Source: Pseudomonas sp. A-RE-19
GTDB lineage: Bacteria > Pseudomonadota > Gammaproteobacteria > Pseudomonadales > Pseudomonadaceae
Assembly: GCF_019956555.1 (NCBI RefSeq)
Contig: NZ_JAHBDQ010000055.1
Location: 62,001 to 126,000 of the forward strand
Reading direction: 5' to 3'
DNA length: 64,000 bases
In this document: piece after piece, positions 41,670-51,822 of the stretch
How the letters are laid out: the number at the start of each line of letters is the position of its first letter
Numbering within the stretch: position 1 is the first letter of the stretch
Notes under the pieces: model-generated
Seen by the model: only the letters and a program-made list of their open reading frames with translations
What the model was told of the DNA's origin: nothing
Database searches by the model: none
Made by a program: the position numbers and the translations under genes

Positions 41670-44192
41670 ATGTTCCCGATGACACCCATCGCGGCCGCGC
41701 TTGCGCTGTTGTTTTGTGCCAGCGCGGTGGCGGCTCCTGTTTCCGTCGGTACGACACCACGAAGTTTGTTGGCTCAGGCCAAAGGTTTGCCGGCCGATTT
41801 CGAGGAGCATTTTTTTGATGTGCCTCTGGCGGTGCGGGTCGAACTGGATCAGCAACCCCTGGGGGAGGCCATGGTGGTGTTGTCCCGTGATGATCGCGTG
41901 ACCCTGCTCGAATTCACTGACACCAGCGAGAACCGCTACGGCCCGGCCGAGCGGGAAAAATGGGCCAGTTATCTCAAACCTGGCGTGGCGCTGGGCACCT
42001 GCACCGGTTCCTGCCCGGACCAAGTGTTGGCGGTGCATTACAACCTGGAAAATTCGTTGGTCTCTATCCTCACCGAAAACGCTGAGCGCGACCTCGAAGC
42101 CAAGCGGTACTTCGATCAACCCCTGGACGGCAGCAGCGGCCTGATGGTGCGCAATCAGCTCAATCTCAATGGCGGTCAGGATCAGGATCTGGGCGGGCGC
42201 TTTGGCCTTGAGGCCAGTGGCAGCCTGGGTAACTGGAGCCAGACGTTCAACATGCAACTGGCCCGCCTCGGCGGTCCGGATGACAAGCTTTACCATGCGA
42301 TACACGAGCTTTACACCCAGCGCGAACTGCAAGGCAGTTTCGTCCGCCTGGGCTATTTCACCCCCAATTCCGAAGGGCTGACCCGCCAGCCGCGTACGTT
42401 CGGCACCAGCCCCGACACGGCCGTCGGCGTCATGTACGGCAGCTCCGACAGCCTGGCCATCAACAGTCCCATGCCCAGCGTCTATCCGATTTATGTCACG
42501 GCCAATCGCCAGGGCTCGGTGGAGATCTATCGCGACGGCCTGTTGATCAATACCCAATCGGTACCCGCCGGTTTGCAGACGCTCGACACCCGACCGCTGC
42601 CCGGCGGGATCTACGAAGTGGAGGTGCGGCTGATCGAAGACGGCCAGATCACGTCCACCACCCAGGAACTGGTCTACAAACCCAACAACTGGCGCAATCT
42701 TGACGAGCGCTGGCGCTACAACCTGTTCGCCGGTGAAGAAAGCAAACTGCTCAGTAACTGGGATCAACAGGCCAGCGGCAGTACGACGGCGGGGGCCTCG
42801 ATCAATTACCTGCTGCATCCGCGGGTGATTGTCGGGGCGTCGGCGCGGCAGATTCGCGAAAAAATGCAGTTAGGCACGTCCATCGACTGGACCCTGGCCA
42901 ATCACATCAGCCTGTACGCCAACGTTTACCAGACGCAGGATCACGGCACCGGCCTGGATCTGCAGAGCCTTTATAACTATGGCGCCGGCAGCCTGGTGAT
43001 CAGCCACAACCGCAGTTGGCTGGACACCACCAATCTGTACGACACCTTGCCGGATGGCACGCGCGTCCGTCAGCAGAATGTTTTTGTCGGCGAGACCAGC
43101 AACTCGTCCCTGGCGCTCAACCATCGGATCAGCAGCAAGAGTTCAATCAACGCCCGTGTGGCCCACAGCGAAGGCAATGTCGAAGGCGTCGGTCTGGACC
43201 TGGGCTGGAACCAGCGCACTGTGCTGTTCGGCAGCGATGCCAACTGGCGCTTGTCGCTGTTCGATCGGCCCGGCAGTTTCAGCAGCGGCGAGGCGCGCAA
43301 TCGCGGCGTTGATTTGAGCATCAACGTGGCGCTGGGTGCGCCGGGCCAGCAGATCACCGGCAGCATCGGCTCGCGCACCGCCCGCGATGGCGGCCGCGAC
43401 AACAACGCCTCCCTCGGTTGGCGCAAGGACCTCAAAGATCATGTGTTGCAGAACGTCTCGGTGACTGCACTGACCGACACCTATGGCGTGGGCGTGTCCA
43501 GCCTGGCGAACTTTCGCACTGATGCGATCAACGGCGACGGTTTCATCCAGCGCTCGTCCTACAACGGCAACCTCACCGGTGGCCTGAACATGGACAGCAC
43601 CCTGATCGTCGGCGGTCGGCATATGGTGCTGACCAGCCGGCATGACATGCGTGGCGCGGGGATGATCGTCGATGTGGAATCGGACATCGATGACATCGCG
43701 TTACGCGCGGACGACTACAGCGGCGGCAGCGCGGCGTTGCGGCCGGGGCGCAATTTCATCCCGATTACCGCCTACCAGAACAGCTCGGTGAGTTTCGATT
43801 TCGAAGGCAACAGCGTGCCTGCCGCCACGATCGAGCCGGCGCGCACGCGCTATCACCTGAACAAGGGCGGGGTGGAGTATCGCAAGGTCCGGGTGATGAA
43901 GACCCTGACCGTGCTTGGCCGACTGGTCAATGCGCAGGGTCTGCCGCTCAAGGGCCACCACGTGATCAACCACGCCAGTCGTGGGGTGACCGAAGTCGAT
44001 GGCTTCTTCTCGATGGAAATGAACGCCGGGTCGCCGACCCTGGAAGTGCGTCAGGGCAGCCAGCTGCTGTGCCAGTTCCGTCTCGATGCCAGTCGGCATC
44101 GCAATGAAAACAATGTGTTGATGATCGGCGATCTGCGGTGCACGCCGGACACCCTGGCCGACGTCACGTCGACCGAGCAAAAGGCGGGTTGA
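41670..44192 (+). CDS. CS1-type fimbrial outer-membrane usher (CooC/TcfC-like)
   Basis: This 840-residue usher forms the outer-membrane pore through which subunits are assembled. It has a signal peptide (MFPMTPIAAALALLFCASAVAA). The N-terminal periplasmic part includes a Cys pair (GTCTGSCPDQ), the barrel region follows (about 150-700), and the interior contains the plug-like part (YPIYVTANRQGSVEIYRDGLLI) typical of the TcfC class. The C-terminal domains (KTLTVLGRLVNAQGLPLKGHHVIN) resemble small carbohydrate-type beta domains and include a second Cys pair. The tip gene begins one base after its stop. Confidence 0.92.
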   Translation: MFPMTPIAAALALLFCASAVAAPVSVGTTPRSLLAQAKGLPADFEEHFFDVPLAVRVELDQQPLGEAMVVLSRDDRVTLLEFTDTSENRYGPAEREKWASYLKPGVALGTCTGSCPDQVLAVHYNLENSLVSILTENAERDLEAKRYFDQPLDGSSGLMVRNQLNLNGGQDQDLGGRFGLEASGSLGNWSQTFNMQLARLGGPDDKLYHAIHELYTQRELQGSFVRLGYFTPNSEGLTRQPRTFGTSPDTAVGVMYGSSDSLAINSPMPSVYPIYVTANRQGSVEIYRDGLLINTQSVPAGLQTLDTRPLPGGIYEVEVRLIEDGQITSTTQELVYKPNNWRNLDERWRYNLFAGEESKLLSNWDQQASGSTTAGASINYLLHPRVIVGASARQIREKMQLGTSIDWTLANHISLYANVYQTQDHGTGLDLQSLYNYGAGSLVISHNRSWLDTTNLYDTLPDGTRVRQQNVFVGETSNSSLALNHRISSKSSINARVAHSEGNVEGVGLDLGWNQRTVLFGSDANWRLSLFDRPGSFSSGEARNRGVDLSINVALGAPGQQITGSIGSRTARDGGRDNNASLGWRKDLKDHVLQNVSVTALTDTYGVGVSSLANFRTDAINGDGFIQRSSYNGNLTGGLNMDSTLIVGGRHMVLTSRHDMRGAGMIVDVESDIDDIALRADDYSGGSAALRPGRNFIPITAYQNSSVSFDFEGNSVPAATIEPARTRYHLNKGGVEYRKVRVMKTLTVLGRLVNAQGLPLKGHHVINHASRGVTEVDGFFSMEMNAGSPTLEVRQGSQLLCQFRLDASRHRNENNVLMIGDLRCTPDTLADVTSTEQKAG

Positions 44193-44193
44193 G

Positions 44194-45402
44194 ATGATGA
44201 ACAAATCAAAGTGTTGGCTAGGGCTGCTGGCCGTGTTGACGGTGCCCTCGGCAGAGGCGGTAAACCGCGAGATCAGGGCGTTATTTCAGCCGGATCCTTC
44301 GCAACCAAACAACAATACATTTATTAATAAAACGCCCAACAGCGGCTATTGCGCGAGTTATCCGGATCAATGCGCTGATAACCAGACGTTCAGTATTCAG
44401 GTTCCGGTGCGTTTCAACTCAAATGGGCCGATCGACTACGGCATTGCGATGAAAGTGCCCGCCAATTGGCGACAACTGACGATTACCAACCCGGCGACGC
44501 AAGAAACGGAAATTGTCGAGGTTCGCATTACCGGATTTGGCTCCGACTACGTTCTGAGCGACTCAGCCGCCAACCTGACCGGCGAGACGGATAACCTCGC
44601 CGGTCATCAAAAGCTATGGACCACCAGCAGTTGGGTCAATGCCTCACCTCCCTGCCAGTACAGCGGGGTAGGGATGTACACGGCGAATACATACCGGTTT
44701 TTCTGGAAGGCTCCGGTGGAGGCCTACTGTTTCAAGTTGGCCGCTTTCCCGATCCCGTGGATGTACTTCGACACCTTCGACTTTGCCTACGAACTGCGTA
44801 CGCCCAACCCTTTGGGCATGTCCAGTGGACTCTACACCGGTTCGCTGACGTACGCTCTTGGCAGCAGCGGGGATTTCGACTTCGGCCCCTATATGAAGCC
44901 GGATGACAGCACCCTGACCCTGGACTTCGTGCTGGACGTGCAGCACACCCTGAAAGTCGATCTGCCACCGGGCGGCAACAAGGTTGCGCTGGAGCCGGAG
45001 GGCGGCTGGCAGACGTGGATCAACGGTGGCCCCAAACCCCGAAGGATCTTTCGCGATCAGACGTTCTTCATCTCGGCGTCGTCGCGCTTCAAAGTCATGA
45101 TGCAGTGTCAGGACTCGCTCGGTGGCGAACGCTGCCGAATGTTTGGCGGGGGCAATGTCACTGACGTGACGACCCGCATGACCTTGCCAGCCGGGATCAC
45201 TTACAACGGCACGCCCGTGAATCGTTTCCCGTTACGCCATGAAGTCTGGACCGAAGCCTTCCAGCCCAGTCAGTACGTGGATCGTCAAGTCGGCGTGTTG
45301 CATTTCGAGATCCCCAGCGATGCGATCGATCGGCTGCTCCAGCCCGGAGTCGGCGCTTCGCTCTACACCAACATCACCATCATCTGGGACTCGGAGGTTT
45401 GA
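44194..45402 (+). CDS. CS1-type fimbrial tip/initiator subunit (CooD-like)
   Basis: This secreted 402-residue protein has a short signal (MMNKSKCWLGLLAVLTVPSAEA). It is far larger than the pilins, as expected for a tip adhesin with an N-terminal binding domain and a C-terminal pilin-like domain. Several cysteines (CASYPDQC, C-Q-Y, MQCQDSLGGERC) suggest disulfides. Its position directly after the usher matches cooD. In CS1 fimbriae, the CooD tip both starts assembly and mediates adhesion. Two starts are possible, ATG 44194 or 44197. Confidence 0.85.
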   Translation: MMNKSKCWLGLLAVLTVPSAEAVNREIRALFQPDPSQPNNNTFINKTPNSGYCASYPDQCADNQTFSIQVPVRFNSNGPIDYGIAMKVPANWRQLTITNPATQETEIVEVRITGFGSDYVLSDSAANLTGETDNLAGHQKLWTTSSWVNASPPCQYSGVGMYTANTYRFFWKAPVEAYCFKLAAFPIPWMYFDTFDFAYELRTPNPLGMSSGLYTGSLTYALGSSGDFDFGPYMKPDDSTLTLDFVLDVQHTLKVDLPPGGNKVALEPEGGWQTWINGGPKPRRIFRDQTFFISASSRFKVMMQCQDSLGGERCRMFGGGNVTDVTTRMTLPAGITYNGTPVNRFPLRHEVWTEAFQPSQYVDRQVGVLHFEIPSDAIDRLLQPGVGASLYTNITIIWDSEV

Positions 45403-45446
45403 GCGCCCGGGTTGCCCATTTCCACATTTCTGCAGGATAGAAGACG

Positions 45447-46190
45447 ATGAATCGTGTGTTTGCAATATGGCTGCTCAGCCTGTCCTGCGGCCTGGCGCAG
45501 GCGGGGCCGCAAATCAATGTTGGCACTGTGTATGACTATCTGGACGGCAAAAGCAGTACCTACCTCAAACGGGTTTTCAACAGTGGCGATGCCACAGCCT
45601 TCGTCAAGGTCAACGTGCTGGAAATCCTCTACGACGCTGACGGCACAACGCGGGAGGTGCCGGTCGAAACCGCTGCCGACGGCGCTTCGCGCAATGGCGT
45701 GATGGCGAGCCCGGCGCGACTGATCGTGCCCGCGCAGGGCATGCAGGGCGCACGTTTGTTGTTCATGGGCGAGCGTGACCGTGAACGCTACTTTCGTGTG
45801 CGTTTCGTGCCCGTGGTGCCGGAAAAGGAAGATGAGTTTCTGGTCAGCAGTGAAGAGCGTGAAGACTACAAGAAGACCTTGTCGGCCGGGGTCAATGTGA
45901 TGACCGGCTTCGGCACGATCTTTTTCGTGCGGCCCGCCAACGCCCGATTCGACACCGCCATCAGCGAAACCGCGAGCCGTTATGAGCTCGTCAACAACGG
46001 CAACACCGTGATCGTGGTCGATGAGTTCAAGAGCTGTTCGGTGACCGAGGAGACCGACTGCGGCGCGACCACCAAGCACCATGTGCTGGCGGGCAAGTCG
46101 TTCGGCTTCGATAAAGAGAAGGGGCGTGAATATCGTTTCAATCTGGTTGAGGGCGACCAGAAGAAAGCCTTCACGGTCGCGAGCCGATAG
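45447..46190 (+). CDS. CS1-type fimbrial periplasmic chaperone (CooB-like)
   Basis: This secreted 247-residue protein (signal MNRVFAIWLLSLSCGLAQA) has the immunoglobulin-like chaperone pattern: YLKRVFNSGDATAFVKVNVLEI, then MQGARLLFMGERDRERYFRVRFVPVVPEKED in the groove-strand region, and FFVRPANARF. Such chaperones hold pilins by strand donation until delivery to the usher. In CS1 operons the chaperone gene is first; here it is fourth. It is in the same operon, 44 bases after the tip gene. Confidence 0.88.
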   Translation: MNRVFAIWLLSLSCGLAQAGPQINVGTVYDYLDGKSSTYLKRVFNSGDATAFVKVNVLEILYDADGTTREVPVETAADGASRNGVMASPARLIVPAQGMQGARLLFMGERDRERYFRVRFVPVVPEKEDEFLVSSEEREDYKKTLSAGVNVMTGFGTIFFVRPANARFDTAISETASRYELVNNGNTVIVVDEFKSCSVTEETDCGATTKHHVLAGKSFGFDKEKGREYRFNLVEGDQKKAFTVASR

Positions 46191-46223
46191 GCCCGCGCTC
46201 CATTGACTTAGCGGGTAGTGAAC

Positions 46224-46724
46224 ATGATCAAACAATGCACCCTCATCGCGCTGGTGGCGAGCACCGTATTGACGGGGTCGCTGGCGTGGGCGGCTCGGGA
46301 ACAGCATACCTTCGAGGTGTCGCTGACGGTCCCGACCCGCTCGTTTTACGTCGTACCCACCGACCCGAGCTGGATTCATCAGACCCAGGAGCTTCATTGG
46401 GATTACCCCAGCTCATCCCTGGGCTCTTTGCGCAAATATTTTGATGTATTGCACAGCACCAGCGCGATCCAGGCACGTCTGGAAACCACTCCCTACCTGT
46501 CGAACGGCAGGGCGGGCGAGGAGATCGTGCTGCGAGTCAGCTTCAACGGGGTGCTGTTGAGCACTCAAATCACTCCCCAGGACGTGGTGTCGCAAGCCGA
46601 TGCGGCAGTGGGTGTGCGGGCATTGCTTGAGATCGAAGCGCAGGAGCCCGCCGGTGGATACCGGGCGGGCGATTACTACGGCAACGTGCTGTTGCTGTTC
46701 AACGCCAAGGCGCCCGGTGCCTGA
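46224..46724 (+). CDS. second CS1-type fimbrial subunit
   Basis: This secreted 166-residue pilin paralogue (signal MIKQCTLIALVASTVLTGSLAWA) shares with the major subunit the start AREQHTFEVSLTVPTRSFYVVPTDPSW and the end GDYYGNVLLLFNAKAP. The middle differs strongly. It is probably a minor subunit or anchor of the pilus. ATG 46224 gives a compact signal; GTG 46218 is an alternative start. It ends 21 bases before the end of the convergent NEL gene. Confidence 0.85.
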   Translation: MIKQCTLIALVASTVLTGSLAWAAREQHTFEVSLTVPTRSFYVVPTDPSWIHQTQELHWDYPSSSLGSLRKYFDVLHSTSAIQARLETTPYLSNGRAGEEIVLRVSFNGVLLSTQITPQDVVSQADAAVGVRALLEIEAQEPAGGYRAGDYYGNVLLLFNAKAPGA

Positions 46725-46745
46725 TCAACGTCAGTCGTGTCGGTT

Positions 46746-49700
46746 TTACAGCCCGTGCTTTTGCAACAAGTCGCGAGTCAGATTGCGACCGTGCTCCAGG
46801 CGCTTGTAGGCCAGGTCACTGACTGCTTTCGAGTACTCCTCGTCGGTCAGGGGAATGCCGGCGTCACCGCTGCGTTGGTCTTCGAGCAGGTCCATTTGCT
46901 GATTGTGGATTTCATCGTTGACCTCGAATTGATAGGGATAGCGCTCACGCAGGTATTTTTCCCAGAACGGCTGCTCGAGCATGCCATTGACCAGTCCGTC
47001 GCCTGCTTCTCTGGCCATCACTGTCTCGAACGCCTGGTCGATGGCGCTATCGCTGACCGCCGCGATGTCCCCGTGCAACAGGTCTTTGGACTGCCAGGGC
47101 AGATCAAGGCGCTGCGCCAGCGCGGTTTGATACGCCAGGTAAATCTCGACCTCCTCGGCTCTGCTGGGACGCGACAACGAGTCGGCTCGGGCAATGTCGT
47201 TGACCCGGTCCAGTCGTGCGGCGCCTTTGGCCAGTGTCACCAGTTTGGTCTCCAGTTCCAGCGCGGACGTGGAATATGAATACGCCTGGGAGGCGAGCGC
47301 CTGTATTCCCATGTTATTGAAGACTTCACTGCCGGCGTCCGCGCAGGTCGTGGGCTCCTCGGCGGTCCGGAACACATTCTCGCGCAACGTCGCATCCAGA
47401 TCCGCGGCGTCGATCAAGTCCCAGACGCGCCGGGACAACAGTTCACGCGTCATGCCGCCGGTACGGTAGTCGGCGGACTCGGTCAGGCTGTTGATGACCC
47501 TGAAGAAGCCTGCCGAATTCGGCTCGCGCATGAGGAAATCCCAGGCTTCGTCGCGGTAGGCGCCCAAACCCGGAGCCTGACTGCCCCATAACGCTGAATC
47601 CTGATCGAGCGGCCAGCTGGACCGTGCATCGGCGGCAAGCCGGCTGTAGGCATTACCCTCGGGCAAGCCCACCGATTGGCGGAGATTGAAATAGGTCACG
47701 CGATCTACATCGTCAAGATTGCCGACGTCCAGCCGGGTGCGAGCCAGGGTCAGTGCGTTATGCGAACCCGGGACGACCTCCGGGAGGGTCTTGATCGGGT
47801 TACCCCGCAAGTCGAGGAAAAATCCCCGGGGCCGATGTTTGGCCGTCAGCCCCTGCGGCCAGGTGTCAATGCCAGTGCGGTTCAGGCTCAGTATTTTGAG
47901 GCCGGGCATGCGTTCGATGTTCGGCGCCAGACGCAGCGGGTTGTGATCGAGCCGGATGGTTTGCAGGCGCGTCAGGTTGCGCAACTGTTCCACCGCCTCG
48001 GGCGTCAACGTGATGGCGTTGTCGTTCAGACGCAGGGTTTCGAGCAGCGGCATCTTGCCCACGCCCTCCGGCAGGCGGGTCAGGTTGCAGCGGCGGGCAC
48101 TGAACTGGCGCAACTGAGTAAAGTTTCTCAACAGGCTTCGGGGGCCACTCGAGAAGGTCATGTTGTCCAGGTTCAGCGTGGTGATCTGCTCCAGGTATTT
48201 GCCGATATCAGGCAGTTTTTTCCACCAGGCTTCCAGCTTGTGACCGAAGAACTCGGTGGACAGGTCCAGGGCATACCCGCCTTCCAGTTGAGTGCTGCGT
48301 GCCCCGAATACCTTGGGCTTTCTCTCAAAGCATTCCACCAGTCGATCGGCGATGTGCCTGACCGCGTCTGGCGCAATGGCAGGCTCATCGGGCAGGGTCA
48401 AGGCCATGCGTTCCTTCCACATCTCCAGGGTATTGCGCAGCTCGTTCAGTTCCTGTTCAAGCCCTTTCATCAGCGCCATATGATCGGCCCCGGCCGGCAG
48501 GGAACGGACAAACGTATCGATTTCATGTTCGTTCAGATGGGGATACAGATCCGCCACGCGTCGCTCAAGCGTCCTGGGTTGCCTGGACAGCAGGGGGCCG
48601 CGCAGAAGGATTTGGGTTTCGCGCACCGGTACCGGGCGGATCGAAGGTTCCAGCAACAAGGTGCGGCGTTGCGCCGGTGTTTGTGTGTTGGTCATCAGCC
48701 ATTGCTTGAAATCGCGTCCCTGGCCTGGCTGAAAACCCAGGTCCTGTCGCGCACGCTCGGGCAGTGCCCGCAGGATCGACTCGTACAGGTTATCGGCTTC
48801 GAAGAGTTTGTGATGGTCGTTGTCGCGAACCTCGTAGCGGCCAAACTCGTCACGTATCAGCAATCGCACATTGCTGGTGTTGACGGGGCCGGCGCTGCAG
48901 CGCAAGGGGCCGTCGAACGTGCCATTGAGTATTTCCATGCGCAGATCGTTGTAGAGATCGCTGCGCAAACCCAACGCGTTCAATGCCAGGCGCTCGGTGT
49001 CGGGCGTCAGCAGCTCTGGCTGGTAAAGGCCTTCGCAGGCCCGGTTTGCGCGGGTTTCAAAGGCGCATTCTCGAGCCTGGTCCCTGAGGCTCGACGACAA
49101 CCGTTGTTGCTCATCGAGGGTATCGAGTTCAGATTTTGAAGCGTAGGCCACCAGGCGCTCGGCAATGGCGCCGGGCAACTCGGGATACTGGCGTTGCAGT
49201 TGCAGGATGCGTGGATCGCGGCGCGCTTCCCTGAGGCGATAGGTGTAGTCGCTGATCGCGGCCCGGCGTCCATCGACCGCGTCAGCCAGGCGATCGCGCA
49301 ATGCCTGGATAGATTGCTCCTTGGGCAATCTTGAACCGACCAGACGCTCAAGTTGTGCCTCATCGAGAAAATCGACGACCTTGTCCGGCAGCTTGCCGTC
49401 CATGACCTGCCCCAGCGTCATGGTCAGCGTCTGGTTCGCGTTGGCGTTGGCGTTGCCATAGGTGCGGGCCATGCCGTTGAAGTCGGCGTTTTGATACACC
49501 TTCAAGGCGCACTCGTGCGGCCAGCCGGGCAGGTCGGTGACCATCTGTCCGAACCAGTAGGACGCCGGGTCCATCGGGCGACCCGCACGGACCTGCTGGC
49601 CGGCGATGCCCGCGTCATCGAATGCCCGAAAGCGTTTGAGGCTGTCATCGAGCAGCAGTGGCGGCTCGCTGTTTTCGACATGCATGCGGCGCAGGGCATC

Positions 49701-51665
49701 TTCGTCGGTGCCACTGATCAGGCGGATATTTTCCAGTTGCTCGTCACTGAAGCCATCCGTTTCGTGGCCGAGGCGCTTCATCAATGTCCGGCGATCCCAG
49801 CTACGCGGCTCTTCACCTTCAACCGTCCAGGCGCCGCGCCCGTTGTGGTTGAGCTTCGGCGCATAGGCATCAGGACGGGTAGGATGTTCGAGGCGATGCT
49901 GTCCGCTGGCGGGCTCCTTCTTCACCACGAATTTCCGCTCGTCGAGTGTCAGCACGTCTTGGCCGGCGTGGCGATGCAGACCCAGTGCGTCAGGGCTGGA
50001 GTTCTTGGGTAACGCGAGGTTCTTATGTGCGTAAGGTTGAATGTCCGGGTGCCATAAACGGGGCTCGCCATTGGGCAATTGCACCGGTTTCATGCCATCG
50101 ATGAATGACGAGGCTTTGAGCGTGAACTCGCCGGCGAGCTGCGCACCCGCTCCGAACGCAATCAACTGGACCACGTCGCAAGTGATACCAACGATGTGTT
50201 CAGCCGCTTCCGTCCACAGGCCTTCGGCCAGATCCACGACCCCCTCGACGACATCATGAGTCAACTGATACGCGGTGTAGACCAGCATCAGTTCGCCAAG
50301 CCCCGGAACGAATGGCGTCAGGACCAACAAGGCTGCATTGAAAATGTCCGAGGCAATCTTTTTGAAGTTTTCCCACCAGGCCCAGCGCGCGTTGCTGTCC
50401 GCGTCGGCGGTCGACACCGCGATAACCCGGGCGTCATTGAGGATTTTGCTCAGCTGTAGCTGATAGACGTGCGTCCACACTGGCGCGGTAATCGGCAGTG
50501 CGCTGAATTGCAGCCTGGGATGGTCAATCGCCGTCTCGCGCCACGAGGGACGCGGATCGCCCGGCTCTTTGGCATACCACTTGACGGTGGAGAGACGTTG
50601 CTCGAGCCCGGCAAAAAAATGACCGCGTTGTTCATGATCGATGAACTGGCTGAAGAACTGGCGATAGCTGGGCTCGGTGGGGGACTGCTGCTTGTTGTCC
50701 CGCAGCTGCCGGGTCAGCGCTTGCACGAATTCGACAGACGAGCCGTATTGCTTGAGCGGGTGCTCGGGGTCATGGGGAACGTAGGCGATCATGGCGGTAG
50801 AACGCTGCGCTCGATTGGCGTCCGGGGTGATGAGAAGGATGCCGGTGAGCTTGAGATCCATGATGCCCAGTTCGCAAACCTGCATGGGCTGGTTGTTGAG
50901 CTTGAGCTCCCGTTGGCCGGCAATCAGTTCGATGATCAGCGCGAGAGCGTCGAGGCTGATGTCTTTTTTTACAAAGGCCAGGTGCGCCGCCGCGTTAAGT
51001 GCGGCTTGCTGACTCTTCTGAACCTGGATTCTCAGCCAGGCATCGGCCACCGGTTCATTGTTCAGCAAGTTACTTTCGAGATGCGCCTTGTATTGCGCAC
51101 CGATATCCAGGTCGCGACACAGTGCCTGAAACTGACTGACGGTGATTTTCTTTTCGATCGGCGAAACATCGTACACGTCTCGAGGGTCATCGAGTTTGTT
51201 AATAAATGTTGAATCGCTTTGATAAGTTTCATTGTAAGCAAAGTTGTGTAATGCGGCGTCGAGTAATGAAACGGTTCGGGCGGTAGAGCCACTTTGCAGA
51301 TCAATTGTGTACCAAGGCATTTCCTTGGAAGCGTACAATCTTAAATAAGTATTTTTGACATCCACATCCACGTTGTATTGTTCGCGAAGCCTGGCCTTGA
51401 GCAACGGCTCGGCGAACGAATAAATGTCCTTGAGCTTGCCCAGTTGTTTGTCGATGTCGTTTTGCGCACTCCAGGCCTGCTTGTTAGCAGCGGCGAGGCG
51501 CCTATGATCACTACGTGTCGCTTTGATCATCCAGTCTTCGCGACGCGGTCGAGTGTTTTTCAAGGCAGCACTTCGGGCCAATGACATGTCGGTGAAGACA
51601 GTGTCGATGCGCGATTTGATCAAGTTGTAATGCGGTCCTTTGTTATCGATTGTTTCAGTCATCAT
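46746..51665 (-). CDS. giant LRR-NEL E3 ubiquitin ligase-like effector
   Basis: This roughly 1640-residue protein combines an N-terminal half with dermonecrotic/DUF6543-like character, including a hydrophobic patch (FNAALLVLTPFVPGLGELMLVYTAYQL, about 440-490), a middle region of unknown kind, six leucine-rich repeats (ITTLNLDNM, LRQFSARRCNLTRLPEGV, LETLRLNDNAI, LQTIRLDHNPL, LKILSLNRTGI, FFLDLRGNPIKTLP), and a C-terminal NEL domain. The NEL CxD motif reads TTCADAGSEV; the catalytic Cys codon lies at 47345-47343. NEL enzymes such as IpaH and SspH move ubiquitin onto host proteins. No secretion system or chaperone gene is adjacent. Start ATG 51665 or 51662; the frame opens from a TTG at 51707. 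Confidence 0.85.
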   Translation of the reverse strand: MMTETIDNKGPHYNLIKSRIDTVFTDMSLARSAALKNTRPRREDWMIKATRSDHRRLAAANKQAWSAQNDIDKQLGKLKDIYSFAEPLLKARLREQYNVDVDVKNTYLRLYASKEMPWYTIDLQSGSTARTVSLLDAALHNFAYNETYQSDSTFINKLDDPRDVYDVSPIEKKITVSQFQALCRDLDIGAQYKAHLESNLLNNEPVADAWLRIQVQKSQQAALNAAAHLAFVKKDISLDALALIIELIAGQRELKLNNQPMQVCELGIMDLKLTGILLITPDANRAQRSTAMIAYVPHDPEHPLKQYGSSVEFVQALTRQLRDNKQQSPTEPSYRQFFSQFIDHEQRGHFFAGLEQRLSTVKWYAKEPGDPRPSWRETAIDHPRLQFSALPITAPVWTHVYQLQLSKILNDARVIAVSTADADSNARWAWWENFKKIASDIFNAALLVLTPFVPGLGELMLVYTAYQLTHDVVEGVVDLAEGLWTEAAEHIVGITCDVVQLIAFGAGAQLAGEFTLKASSFIDGMKPVQLPNGEPRLWHPDIQPYAHKNLALPKNSSPDALGLHRHAGQDVLTLDERKFVVKKEPASGQHRLEHPTRPDAYAPKLNHNGRGAWTVEGEEPRSWDRRTLMKRLGHETDGFSDEQLENIRLISGTDEDALRRMHVENSEPPLLLDDSLKRFRAFDDAGIAGQQVRAGRPMDPASYWFGQMVTDLPGWPHECALKVYQNADFNGMARTYGNANANANQTLTMTLGQVMDGKLPDKVVDFLDEAQLERLVGSRLPKEQSIQALRDRLADAVDGRRAAISDYTYRLREARRDPRILQLQRQYPELPGAIAERLVAYASKSELDTLDEQQRLSSSLRDQARECAFETRANRACEGLYQPELLTPDTERLALNALGLRSDLYNDLRMEILNGTFDGPLRCSAGPVNTSNVRLLIRDEFGRYEVRDNDHHKLFEADNLYESILRALPERARQDLGFQPGQGRDFKQWLMTNTQTPAQRRTLLLEPSIRPVPVRETQILLRGPLLSRQPRTLERRVADLYPHLNEHEIDTFVRSLPAGADHMALMKGLEQELNELRNTLEMWKERMALTLPDEPAIAPDAVRHIADRLVECFERKPKVFGARSTQLEGGYALDLSTEFFGHKLEAWWKKLPDIGKYLEQITTLNLDNMTFSSGPRSLLRNFTQLRQFSARRCNLTRLPEGVGKMPLLETLRLNDNAITLTPEAVEQLRNLTRLQTIRLDHNPLRLAPNIERMPGLKILSLNRTGIDTWPQGLTAKHRPRGFFLDLRGNPIKTLPEVVPGSHNALTLARTRLDVGNLDDVDRVTYFNLRQSVGLPEGNAYSRLAADARSSWPLDQDSALWGSQAPGLGAYRDEAWDFLMREPNSAGFFRVINSLTESADYRTGGMTRELLSRRVWDLIDAADLDATLRENVFRTAEEPTTCADAGSEVFNNMGIQALASQAYSYSTSALELETKLVTLAKGAARLDRVNDIARADSLSRPSRAEEVEIYLAYQTALAQRLDLPWQSKDLLHGDIAAVSDSAIDQAFETVMAREAGDGLVNGMLEQPFWEKYLRERYPYQFEVNDEIHNQQMDLLEDQRSGDAGIPLTDEEYSKAVSDLAYKRLEHGRNLTRDLLQKHGL

Positions 51666-51822
51666 TAAAGTCTTGAGTGAGGTCAGAGTTTTCAGTCTAA
51701 CGTTCAAGGCTTTTTTGAATAGTTGAAATATCTGCTGTTGCCGCGAAGTGTTCCTGTGAGGATTGATTGAATATCGCGGTGTATAAAATAAATACTTACC
51801 GCACTTCCTCTTTTAATAAGGG

